From Spirodela intermedia (Eukaryota; Streptophyta; Magnoliopsida; Alismatales; Araceae), in NCBI GenBank assembly GCA_902729315.2, contig CACVBZ020000003.1:1-64000 (forward strand): a stretch of 64,000 nucleotides of DNA, read 5' to 3'. Under the pieces are notes generated by a model, which worked only from the letters and a program-made list of their open reading frames with translations, made no database searches and had not been told where the DNA came from. A program made the translations under genes and the position numbers. Shown in pieces: positions 12,986-25,218 of the stretch (its first letter is position 1; every line of letters starts with the position of its first letter).

Positions 12986-15900
12986 ATTGCCGTGGTTCTG
13001 AGAACATATTCTTGTAGCAGTCGTACGAGGAAGATGGCAGCGGGTCGAAGGACACCACTTCCTCTTCTTCTCGCTGCTCATAAAAGCTTGCCTTCTCCGA
13101 TCTGGACTCCCCTCCTTGTGCATCTTTTGTGCTTATCATCGAATGATCCTTCGATCCTCGTCTGTACGAGTGATGGCCGAAGGGGATCTTTTGTATCAAA
13201 CGAGTGGAGGAAAAGGGCAACACAATTTTTTAAAAATCCAATCGGTAATGTACTTAATCCATAGAGGGGGAAGAAACCCCTCCTCCTTCCAGGCACTAGC
13301 AGAGTTCTTGGTGAGCGAGTCAGAAGCAGGAGTTAGTACTTTCTTCCTATGTCAGCAGTCAGAGGATCAACCTCTTCTCTCATTGGGGAAAAAGGCTTGG
13401 AATTCCATGGAGTGATCGAGTCATTGACTTTATCAAAAAACATCGGATTTGAGAGCTAGCTATATCGAGACTTTAGTAGCCTTGATAGAGAAACCACCCG
13501 TTAAGGCCTTAAAACTTCCTAATTTTATCCGCAGAGGCTGCTTCTCTCATTCTGATAAGGAAGCAACATTGCCCCTCCTAGTCCCCGGAGATGGTAGCTG
13601 AGCAGGTTGAAGCAGGGAGATAGCGGCAGAGCGAAAGGAAAGAAGAGACGTTTAAATGTTTATCCTTTCTATTATATTGGCCATGCTGAGGGGAGCTCGA
13701 TAGTCAATAAAAGAAAAAACGTTGGCCAGAAAGCAGCGGAAGAAGGCGGACACTGATCGATGGGAGAGGATGACGCACAGGCCTTCGCCGGGTTATGGTC
13801 TGTCCCCCTGTGCATTATCCATATAAGAAGGGAAGTGGAGGTCGATCAAGATCGATGCTGGATCGCATTCACGAGGTAGGGACAGCCCAAATGGCAATGG
13901 CGACTTGATTCTCATCCCATGTCAGAAAGTTCATGAGGGTCAAAGTTAACTTCCTCGAATGTTTCATAGAATGACCAAAAGACGGAGAATTAACGTTATC
14001 CAGCGTACGGGTCAACGCGGAGTTTCATGGTAAAGCATCTATTCTCGTGACTGTGAGAAGGGTCCGATTCGATACACTGCAACATTTCTTCGGAGACTTT
14101 GGTATTTTTTTTCCTTTTTTGGCTTGTTGGAGAAAGCAAATAATTTGAACTTCGAAGGTGGGTATTTTCCAAACCTAGGAATTAGGCCAATCCCTGTCCG
14201 GATCCATCACTTACAGTCTCTATCTCTCTTTCTCTCTCTCTTTCTCGCGAATAGCGACTGAATGGATGGAATCCGGCCTTCATAACGGTTCAGCCCTTGG
14301 TCTTTTCTCCGCGTTTCTTGTCAAGTCGGAATCAGGCGTTGACTTCGTGGAAGATGCTCTCACGCTGAATATTTTCCGACGGTGCCTACTCATAAACGCT
14401 GAAGGCAACATAGATGAGAACCAATTATGGGAAACTTTTATAAATAATAAATTATGTTCTATCAATCCTTGCTTGCGTTGACACCAAGCTGCCAGGGCAC
14501 TAGCTTTTCGTTCCCGCGACCCCACCCATTCATGGATCAATAATCCTTGCGCCTTGCTACAGCACCTCTTCCTTGCCAGTTGGATCATCATCCAGAACCC
14601 CACCCCGCAAACATCCCCACCGCTTCTGCGGGATGACAGCAAGATGACGTTAGGAGGGACGAATTGGCGTCATTTATATTCAATAATGGCCCGGACCTAT
14701 TGACCGACCACACATGAACCGCCCTAGACGTCGAATCTCATCACATGAAAACGTGATGCTCTCGAAGACTATGTGCCAAGCTCAGGCCCATGCCATCCTC
14801 CCATTAGGCCGAATCTCGCAAAGAAAAAGTTCAGAAAATACGCTCCAACATCGCACACCGATCTTCCTTGTGCCGCTTACACTGATGGAAAAGTGAGAAG
14901 TGTGAAGTGGGTGCTTATTTGAGAGTGACAGTTGACTACGCTACTGCTAGGCATAATCGAAGCCACTACTGCCTGACTGATGGTTCAAAAATATCGTTTC
15001 TCGCATTAAAATTTTTTTCTCAAACGAGCGTACATTTATATTTCCAAATGGGTACCCCAGTTCGAATAATTTTTTTCTTCTTGTTTTTAGTTTTGTCCAA
15101 CGGTTGGTAGGGTTAACAATCCCGCTTCGATTTGTAGAGCGGGGTGCCCAGGGAGATCGAATGGTCGGGCTACAGATCAGAATGGGTTGGCCGCACTACC
15201 GATAAATAGAGGCCATCCACACTACTCCACTCCCCTCAATGCTTCACTCACACTTGAGGCCCCTCACATTTTGATATCTCAATCACACCGCGCTCCTCCG
15301 CGGCTAGGCTTCCGGCTTCGATCAGCTTGCTTCCCGGCGCTGCCTTTACGGAGTGGTCCCGGCTGTCCCCCGGTCCCTCCTCGTGCATGTTCTCGGAGAC
15401 GTGCAGAGGATTTCCATCTTCTCGGCTTGGGTTTGGGAGGGGCAGGCGACAGGGACGTCTTCCCACCGTCTGGCTCGGAAAACTAGCCGACAGGGTGGAG
15501 GGGAGGGCAAGCTCCATGTGATCTGCACCGGAGAAGGCACAGCCAAAGAAGGTCCCCATGGAGGTGGATCGAGGCCGACGCGCCAGCGTCCAAAACAATG
15601 CACTTCAATCGTTGACTGTTTTCATGGGCTTCAGAGTTAGAATAGGGTTGCCTGACAACGAGAACGATGCCCTACATCCTGAGGGGAAGAAAAGTCTTCG
15701 CGCATTATGTTTACTGCCGCTATACGCTTGGCATGTTCATCCGATAGGGTACCAATAGAGAAACAGTGCCTTCCATCTGTAAGAAGTATCCGACGGGGAT
15801 TCCCCTCCGTGGGAGAATGAAGTGCGGCCTGAGGTGGGCCACGAAGGGAACCAGGCCAGGTTCAGTTGATAACGTTTGTACACCTACCGTAGACTCCGTA

Positions 15901-16800
15901 ATGGGCAAGAGAGGAGGGGTCTCTCACGCTTCCAATAGCCCCACTCCCGGACTGATGCCGTCCAGCTAGCCAGCCAAGCCAATAGGGGGCACTCTCCAAC
16001 TTAACCAGGTCCCCCAGCTTCAATCCCACAACTTCTTAAACACGCCGCTGAGCTAGCTGGCGTAAAACGTCGATCTATATTAATTTGAAGGACAATAAAT
16101 CGATTTCTGGTGTTACATTTATTCACTGACCAATGGGGCGATCATGGCGGGGTATCCCTGCCCCGTGCTTTCCCCTTCCCACGGCACCAGCCCTTCTCCT
16201 CCGGCGGTCCCTCCACGGTTTGCCCAGGTAGAAACTCCGCCGGGTCTCCCTACAACCACTGTCAGTTGGGTCCGGCCGTCATTCGGGTCACAGTCCTCGG
16301 AACCGTGGATTTTCTCACCCAAGGGCTGACGGCATCAATGACTCAGAAAAATTACCGGAGTTGACGCGTTGACGCCCCGTTGAATTCATCGGCCTAGTTG
16401 AGTTACACTAAGCGCGCACGACGGCGGGGTTGGCGACGAGTGGAAGAAGACAACGGTAGAGCTGATGAAAGCTTCACGTCTCTCTGGGGTTGACAGGTTG
16501 GATCCACACGTGAGGACCAGGCCACTGTCACGGACGGGGTACACCGTCGGTGGGCTTTCTTTATTTTTACTCAAAGACTCCAACTTTATCAGCGTCCGGT
16601 GGGTGATCCCCGGGGAAATTGCAAAATGGCCTAAAGCTTGACCGGTGGGAGATCCGGCGCTGGAGAGGGACTGTGCTTAATGATTCGGGTTTTCCATCTG
16701 AGTGAATGGGTATCCCCCACGGGGTTTCTTCCTCGCTTACGGTCTGCCCCACCGGCACGCGTGCTGGCTAGCTAGTCTCCCCCTCCCACCCGCCGCCGAG
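12986..16800. other. intergenic stretch without a supported gene
   Basis: This is about 3.8 kb of mixed composition. Short open frames occur on both strands, for example 15187-15486 and 15248-15603, but none shows a family motif, splice logic or coherent codon use. A TATA-like ataaataga at about 15200 and a CT-rich run at 14218-14248 are visible. The patchy GC content suggests old transposon debris, though I can name no element. Confidence 0.5.
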
Positions 16801-17157
16801 CACGGACGACGCCCGTGCTCAAATCTGCACTGCGCCGTCCTCCATTTATCATTATAGAACTCTCGCTTTCTTTTATTGGTATCCCGTCGCCCTCACTGGA
16901 GGGACGGGAAAATCCAGATATCGGAGTGCTGCTGCTGCTACCGCCCTCACTGGAGGGTAGGCGTCACAGGTGTCACCGGAGATATCTTCCGTTAAGCATT
17001 CTGGAAGAGCAGCATCAATGAGAGGAATTCGTGGATAGCAGAGGGGTTCTCCTTCTAACACGTACAAGTCTCCACCTTCCGTCTTCTTAAAGCCCGGGTT
17101 GGCCGGAGGAATAGTCGGATCCTCCTCCCCTCCCTTCCTCCACAGCCCTCGTCTCTG

Positions 17158-18956
17158 ATGGGGGCTCCCCGTGGAGGGCAAGGGCCTTGCCTTGTCCGCC
17201 TGGTGGTCCTGCTGTTGGCTTTCCAACGCGGTGCTCTAGCGGGGGCTTCCCATGGCTACGAGCATAACTACAACCTGACGCGGTGGAGGGGGAGGGGAAG
17301 CGCGCAGAGCTGCAACCTGTTCCAGGGGAGCTGGGTGCCCGACGACTCCTACCCTCTCTACGACTCCTCCAGCTGCCCATTCCTCGAACCGGAATTCGAC
17401 TGCCAGAAGTACGGCAGGCCCGACAAGCTCTACCTCAAGTACCGGTGGAAGCCAGACTCCTGCGACCTCCCCAAGTAATGAGTAGCACCCCGTCCCTTGG
17501 GCGGAGGTGCAGTTCTCTTCCCCATCACTTCGTTGAATGTCTTTTCTCCGTCCCATCGACATTACTAAGAGGGAGAATTCTGGGGAAATTGGGCAGGTTC
17601 AATGGCGCCGACTTCTTGTGGAGGTTCAAGGGGAAGAAGATCATGTTCGTTGGGGACTCCATCAGCCTGAACCAGTGGCAGTCGCTCAACTGCATGCTAC
17701 ATGCGGCGGTGCCCAATGCCAAGACTTCCTTCATCCGGAGGAATTCCGTCTCCTCCCTCCGCTTCGAGGTGGGCTCCCCTTCTCTAATCTCTTTTCTATT
17801 TTTCTCTTTCGTCGCCGTCCGATGGGGAGGAACCGAGTGGGTGAATTTCTTCTCCTTGTCGGTGGCGCCACCGCCGTGTCGGAAGCACCTCGAGGTGAAG
17901 TCACACCCACGAGCTCCCTCGGCTTTCAATGCTCCATAACTTCCCCATTGCTTCGCCTCCCTCGTTGACCCCTGAGAAGTCCCGTGCCTTCCAAGTCCTC
18001 GCCCTTGGGATTACTCAACCTCAACCGCTGCGCTTCGATGTTCGTCAATCAAAAATATTACCGATCAAAATCCTAAAAATAAAAGAAAGCTGCTTCTGTG
18101 TATGTTCTCCTCAGAGTTCTTCGTCTTCCGGAAATGCAGGACTACGGGGTTTCCGTGATGTACTATCGGACCACTTTCCTGGTGGATATTGTCAGCGAGA
18201 GGATCGGGCGGGTGCTGAAGCTGGACTCTATAGAGGGCGGCAGCGCATGGCTTGGCGTTGACGTGCTCATCTTCAACACATGGCACTGGTGGCTCCATCG
18301 GGGGAACAGCCAGCCGTGAGATTCGGAACCCCTCAAATCGCCGCCCACCTTCCTCCCCATCTCCCACAGCGCTGACCGACCGAGCCGCCGATCTGCGCGC
18401 AGGTGGGACTACCTCCAAGAAGGCACCGCCGTCTACAAGGACATGGACCGGTTGACCGCCTTCTCCAAGGGACTCTCCACATGGGGGAGATGGGTCGACG
18501 CCAACGTCGACCCCTCCACCACCAAGGTCTTCTTCCAGGGCATCTCTCCCACCCACTACAAGTAAGCTCCGACCCACTGTGCATAACTTGGATAATCTAA
18601 TGTGGAACATAAAATTTCCCCTAAATTCGGGCTAATAGAGGGGGTCCTTGTTCGGGGGATGCAGTGGAAGAGACTGGGGAGATGCGAGAGCCAGCTGCAA
18701 CAGGCAGACGGAGCCGGTGAGCGGATCGACGTACCCAGCGGGTTCGCTGCCGGAGGACGCCGTGGTAAAGAAGGTTCTTAGCACCATCTCCAAGCCGGTT
18801 TACTTGCTGGATGTGACGCTGCTGTCGCAGCTGAGGAAGGACGGCCACCCCTCCGCCTACAGCGGAGACCACTCCGGCATGGACTGCAGCCACTGGTGCG
18901 TCGCCGGCGTCCCCGACACTTGGAACGAGCTCCTGTACGCGGCGCTGGTTCTCTGA
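17158..18956 (+). CDS. trichome birefringence-like (TBL/PMR5) O-acetyltransferase, 5 exons
   Basis: The exons are 17158-17474, 17597-17768, 18140-18315, 18403-18561 and 18665-18956. They give 1116 nt, or 371 residues, with all phases consistent. TBL proteins are Golgi enzymes that add O-acetyl groups to cell-wall polysaccharides. Residues 8-29 are a hydrophobic signal anchor or signal peptide. The TBL domain follows with [11 protein letters not shown] near 52-62, [17 protein letters not shown] near 73-89, and the GDS motif at 125-127 holding the nucleophile Ser127. The C-terminal DCSHWC carries Asp348 and His351, completing the Ser-Asp-His triad of the family (family knowledge). The length matches short TBLs, and the residue pattern is closest to the Arabidopsis TBL37-41 group. 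Wall polymer and acetylation site cannot be told from sequence. No defect is seen. The start gives the only plausible signal peptide. Confidence 0.93.
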
Positions 18957-19177
18957 CTGGCGCAGAGAGAGCTGGCCCGAGGGCTCCATTGATTCCTGCA
19001 GATAGCTCCATCTCCATTTCTTTGCTTGAACCACTTTTCTCGTGATTTCTCATTGGGGGTAGGCGTCAATAATCATCATTAAACTGTAAGCGAAGCCTTG
19101 GATCGCCTCTGAAGGCTCAGGTGATCCATCTACAAGAATCCCATCTGAATGTTGCAAGAAACGTGACATTTCTACGG

Positions 19178-19183
19178 AATAAA
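19178..19183 (+). terminator. candidate poly(A) signal of the TBL gene
   Basis: AATAAA lies 222 nt after the TBL stop codon. It sits just outside the stop codon of the convergent Lin0512 gene (19185), so the two 3' ends must lie very close or overlap. Confidence 0.4.
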
Positions 19184-19184
19184 G

Positions 19185-21824
19185 CTAGTAACCAACGTAA
19201 ACAGCAGCGTTGACCACATAGCAATCGTCGTTCTTATCTCCCATGGCCTCCAGGCGGACGCCACTGGAGCATATCAGCCCTCCATCCACTACCTCGATAC
19301 CGATAATTTGTCCACTGCAGACCACAAACGAACAAATGGTAAAGGGTGATGCCAATCTGCAGATTTCTCTGGTTCCCACCAGATAAACAGATTATGGTGT
19401 TCAATCAAATAGGGAAGAAAAGTCGAGTTAATCAGCTAAAATCTGGTTCTGGCGACTGTCAAGAAGGCTAAAAATGTGACAACAATCATAGGTTGAATGA
19501 TTCTCGAGAATACCCCCAAAGGAACCGCTGATAGGCGGGGAGCGTTGGACCAGAAGATCTTGCGAAATTCTGTGGAGCAGGCGTACTAAAGAAACATCTA
19601 CCTCAACGGGGAAAACCTTGATGAGAAGAGTGATGATGAAATGAACCGTCCCTCAGCCCAAGGTCTGCTGAGTGAACGCATATCATCAAATTAAACTTCC
19701 CTCTTGTCTCTTATTTATCCAAGATCTACCAAAAGCTCCTTCCTAGATGCATGGAGATAGAACACTGCAACAAACAAGGAGCATTCTGGAGAAAATTCTC
19801 ACCAATCCGTAGGATCTTTTGCGTGATTCGGATGACAGAACACTGAAACCAATCGCTTATGGCAAAGACGTTGAGGGTGGTAAGCATATCAAGGAAATCA
19901 AAGAGGGAAAGAAGCGAAGCATGCAGTGAACATCTTGTATTTTCCGGTGCATCATAATCTTGTATTCATGCGATCTTAAATTCTAGGCAGATGCGTAAAC
20001 AGTCTACATAAGAATAATAAACAAGAACAGAAACTGAAAGAATAGTTGTGAAAGAGTGTGGGAAAGTGTTCAACGCACATTATGCAAGAGCGAACAAGAA
20101 AATTCAAGATCTCCTAGACAATAACTAATTATGGCCGAGGTGACCAGGGTCTCGACTACCCTTTAAATCGAAAGCATGAGATTTAAGAAAATACTTGATA
20201 TCATAGCAAAGGGTGACTAACAAGGGGATATCGGTATATTTAAGAACATGCCAATATCCCCAGGAAAGAATTGATTAACATAGTGCCGCGTCCAGGAAGA
20301 TGTTGCACCTCATAACAAAAGGCTAGCTACTCTGCAATCGGACTGAATCTGAACAATGTGAAGCAGAGAGCCGTGGATAGACGACCTTCCTTTTTCTAGT
20401 TTCATGGACACTGATTCCCAGGATGGCCTAGCTACTCTGTATTCATTTAGCCGTTAGGAAGAATTGAGTTCTGACTTGCCATCTTTGCCTCTGTGGGTTT
20501 TCAAAGAAAGAAGAAGTGAAGGAAGCAGTGGGGAAGAAGAAGAAAATATTCACTAGGCAGGTGGTGGCGGCGCAGTGACACCTCCTACCACAGTTAATGA
20601 CAATTGTGACTAGCAGAGCCCCCCTCCCTTCTGTGCCTTCTCTCTCATCTTCTTCACTCATTTGGCGTTCTGCTCACTCGTATAAACTGGGAAGCTATAA
20701 CCCAGCTAGAAAATCAGATATACCAAGGTCCTGTCTTTACTTGATCAAACAATTTCAAGGAGCAAGATCATCGTCAAAGCAAATTCGGCAGATATAGGGC
20801 ATAATTTTTCAAGATGGAAGCATATTGCCACGTTAAAAATCGACCAGCTAACAACACTCGAAAGGAAAAGAAGGCCAACTGGTGAATGAAAACTCACTAT
20901 GGAAACACCGACTTCACCCTCTCGATATCCAAAAGCTGCTGGGTTGGTCGAGGAACCCCTAACCTGATCTGAAGCTTCATGTGGTCCGAGTTCACACCTG
21001 GTATTGATCCTGCACAGACAAGACGCAAATAGTTCATACACCAGCTTCGCCCATAAAAAAAAAAGGAGCAGAAAAAGATTTCACGAATCAGAACTTCCAA
21101 TTCCAAGGAAAGTTTCCAGCATCGGTCGCACAGAACCAGATGAAACAAGGAGAAACGGGTTTTAGGGAGAATGATACGGAAACGGACCAGTATGATTTTC
21201 CAGATTCGTTTAACAAAAAAGGCATGTAGAGCACTCAATCGCCGGAATTATTTTTTTTCCTCACAGAACAAAACGAAGCATACTTAGTTAAACCCCTGGA
21301 GAAAGATCATACAACTTCGACACATAAGTGATATTACGATCAAGCAGAGGAGCGAATCGTCATCACCTCGGCGGAAAGCTGGAATCGAATTGGAGGAGAT
21401 GGCATCCCTACAGGCCCGCATAGCCGCCGCCGTGATGTCCTGGCTGCAGGGAGAAAAAGAAGGAATCATGGGTAAGATCATACAAGAACGAGATGCAGAG
21501 AGGATCTGGTGAGAAATGTAGAGGGGCAAAAGCCACCCACCCATGCTGGTCGTAGCCAACCCCCATCTCGACGAACAGCAGCTTCATCGGCGGCTCTTTC
21601 CCCCCTCCGCTTTCTTGGCCTTCCATAACGAGGGTTTGCTCGGTACGCGATGTCCGCAGGGGAAGTGGAAGACGAGGGTGGGCCGCGGGGCGACGTTTTC
21701 TGACGTAGCAGCCGACTCTGTCGATCTCGCCACCCCAACTACCTCTTCGACTGGTGGCGAGCCGACCTGCCAGCGTCTTCTTTGTGTGAACGGAGAGTGG
21801 GAGAGATTGGGCGAGGACGAGCAT
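19185..21824 (-). CDS. Lin0512-family conserved protein, 4 exons
   Basis: The exons on the minus strand are 21824-21541, 21443-21367, 21009-20898 and 19314-19185. They total 603 nt, or 200 residues, in phase throughout. The family (conserved in bacteria and plants, no established function) is recognised by MKLLFVEMGVGYDQHGQD, then AAAMRACRDAISSNSIPAFR, then GSIPG, and a C-terminal stretch with DGGLICSSGV and MGDKNDDCY, ending at VYVGY. Two starts are possible. From 21824 the protein has a 66-residue Arg/Ser-rich, acid-poor leader that could be a plastid or mitochondrial presequence. From 21626 the product begins MEGQESGG and has 134 residues, close to the bare domain. I give the long form but cannot decide. 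Intron 3 is about 1.6 kb and holds nothing recognisable. The gene converges with the TBL gene and lies head-to-tail with the CHUP1-like gene. Confidence 0.88.
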
Positions 21825-22377
21825 CTTGACCGGGGGCCAAAGAGGGAAAGGTCAGCTCCAGATTTGAGCATTCCAAGACTCTCGAGTCAGAAATCAAGTC
21901 CAAAACTCTTCCTTTTAGAATACAGATTAGGAAAATAGGTCGTTTCTATCAGTCTCGGATCCTTTGAAACCCTATACAGCATGGCTATGCATGCCATTTT
22001 TCTGGTCATCATTATAGATTAGAACTGAACAATATTATTAAGTTGGCAATATAAACTATTATAATGTGTAATCGTGGGCTCATTTGACTGGCATTTGATA
22101 GATTAGGATCGATCAATCAGGCATTTGGCAGGCAGTAATCTTCATTCGAGTTCTAAATCAGTGGTCTTTACTCTCCATCAATAACGTGCCTCCACCATAG
22201 TGAATTGTTTAAGGATGCTACACAGTTCATCCGATGCTAAATAAGGTACGATAATCGGTCATATTATTCTGACCCATGCAAAGATTTCGTTCAATTTAAT
22301 GGATAGACTGTGAGAAACTTTACATCAAGAACAATACAACAGAAAACGAACTGTTTTGCTTGAGAATCTCACGGCCG

Positions 22378-25146
22378 CTATCTAGACGTCGACCTGCAGA
22401 CCGACTTCAGCTGGTGGTGGGAGTCGCTCTGGTTTTCCTTCATCAGGCAGCCGCGGGCTTTGTCCTTGAATACCTGAAAAACCCGCATGGTTTCCACATC
22501 GAAACCACCTGCAAACTGGATTTTTTTTTTAATTTTGTTCAGAGGGAAGGTAAGGTCAGATGCAAGGACGTTGACATTGACATCAGATTCAGGACATTGA
22601 CATCAGATGCAAGGAACAGGTACCTGGTGCACTCTGAAGGCAAATCTGACCCCCTGGAGCATGAGCTCCTCGTCCTCCTGCGCCCCGCCCATGGCTTCCA
22701 GCTCTGCGGCTATTCTTTTCATGTACTTCATAGCCAACTTCACGGATGCAAGCTTAATCTGGAAGTAACATTTCGAGTCTGAGATTAGAAAGTCTAAATA
22801 TAGGGCCCAATCAATCGTTTTCTTACAGCCAAGAAGCAATGAACAAAGGGATATTCAGTCCCCTGGTAGAATGTCGCACAGCTCCAACCATTATGTTCCT
22901 CATCCATCGATAAAGGAGTTCTTAGGCTTAACCTGGTCTAATCCTAGCAGCCTGCCGTAAATGTCTACGGTGGGAACGGGCATGATCTTATCGTATCAAA
23001 TAAGCATATAAGATGTGCGATCTTCGCATTTTTCCCAATATGTTCGATTTAGAAGTTGAGGTGCCTGTTGTTATCTTGTTCACAATTTTGACACAAATCC
23101 ACTAGTTATAATATAAACCCATTGAAAACCTGGCGCAGACTTAGACTGGGTAGAGCGACAGAAATATTAATGATCAATAATAATAGTTGCTTAAAACATT
23201 ATCAAACTGGCATTGGTTGCTAAAGGAATTTTAAAATTTAAAGACTTCTCCGTTAAATCTCCCCGACCTCATGAACAAAAGTGAAGAGGAAGCTCTAGCT
23301 TTTGTTGCTTATTTGGTGTATTTAGTCCTGATGGCAAAGTTGGAGCAGGTGAGTGGAAAATATTGGGTAGGTGGAGACAAGTCTGTGACGAGGCGATGGC
23401 ATGAGAGGGTGGGGTAATCACCAGACTTGAGGGAAACGCTTTCCGCCCCTTCCGTTCATAGTTAAGACAGGGTTTTCATGCCAGGGAGGACAGAAAGAGG
23501 AATCAAAAAGATATCAAAAGGAGTTGAACCAAGGAAGAGGCGCAAACAAACGAGGGAAACGAGATGGACCCCAGGTGTCATTATTGACTTTAAACTGGGA
23601 CGGGCATCAGAGGAGAAGACAAAAGAAACAGCCAGAATCGCAAGTTCTTGCCGAGAACAATCCATGGGCACTAGAAACGGAGGCGAGCACCCCCATGCGC
23701 GGTAGACCCCAATCACCAATTTAAAATGACAGATAAGAAGGCGAGTCCAAGACAACGTCTTTAGGCTGTGCAGTACTCTGCGGCCCCATGGCTTAAATAA
23801 TCGCAGCCAATAATAGAAATCGGGAGAAACTATAGACAAATCTAGGCCCCATTCTCCATGGCACCCAGAGATTCTCCAACTATCTCACATGCCCACGGGG
23901 ACCAAGGGCCCCCAAGTCCCCCTCAACTCTCGGATTCCACATCACACTCAGGCCGGGAAAGCTGTAGGGGATTTGCAGTAAAAGAGTCTGAAAGGCAGGA
24001 GGAGTTCATATGTTCTTGAAAGGGAGGTGTACCTGAGTAATGAAACCGGTTTCCTGCATCCAAACCCAGGGGATCTGAAAGGCGGTGTACCGTTTGATCG
24101 CAGCCTCTCTGACACGCGATAAGTTGTACACCCCGTGCTCCAGCCTGAGAAACAACGTGTCGGAACAGGAAGATTAGATCCAGATCGACAAGGGTCGGCG
24201 AGATAGTTGTCTATTGGCAGGAAGAAAGTAATAACTAGTCTGCCGATGCTCGATCAGGATATTTTATCTTTGCCGCGTAGCAGGAGGAGAATCCGAGAGA
24301 GCTAGCTCTTATCACCTAGCCCATTAACTTAATCGGAGAGTACGTACTTTTCCAACAAGGCCTGCATCTTCTTGAGAGCCGAGGAACAGGGCTGGCGGGG
24401 GTCGTCCCGAAAGGACGAGGCCTCCGACTCGAGCTTCTTCAGGTCGCTGTATCCGAAAGCTGCCTCCCGCATGGCGTCCGCCTTGTGCTCCGGCCAGCTG
24501 AAGTGCTTCAGCACCGCCCGCTCGTCCACCTGCGAAAAGACTGGATTAATGAAAACTAGATTGGAAGGATAGATTTGACCTTAGCTGAATCGGGGAAGGA
24601 TTTAGATTATATACACTCTGAAGTATAATACCAGGAAGGAGAGCTCGTCATCGAGCCATTTGACGAAGGTGACCACATCTTCGATGTTGGTGAAGGCGGC
24701 GTTCTCAACTTCCCTTATGAGGAATCTTATGAAGTCGCCCTGGGTCTCCACGTCGGTCTTGATCTGCATTGGAGGAACACGCAAAGCTTTAAAGAAGTTA
24801 ATGGCGAAAGAAAGCTTATCGAAAGCGTCACCATGGCACATGTCTCCGCGCCTCTGCAATAAATTCGGCTGTGGGTCATAATATCAAACATCTGCCCAAC
24901 TAACTGTTCATCGCTTCAACACCCTAAGCCCCGGGATGAAGCAGTTGATGCCACCGTAAAGTAAAGAAGGGTGGATTTACGAGGACTGGTTTGAATTTTC
25001 AGGACATTTTGGGCCTACTGCGTAGTTCAGCGCGTCGTTCTATGTTGAGCAGGAGAGAGATCTGAGTGATGAGGGAGGTGGGGTCCGTCGTTTCTAACTC
25101 AAAGGAAAGGGACTTCAGAGCGTCGGGGGTTGTGGGGTGGTGGTAG

Positions 25147-25218
<72 letters not shown>

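Noticed and set aside
15187-15758. Cluster of open frames on both strands with a TATA-like string upstream
   Set aside because: No known domain, no splice logic and mutually overlapping frames; GC-rich sequence opens frames by chance.
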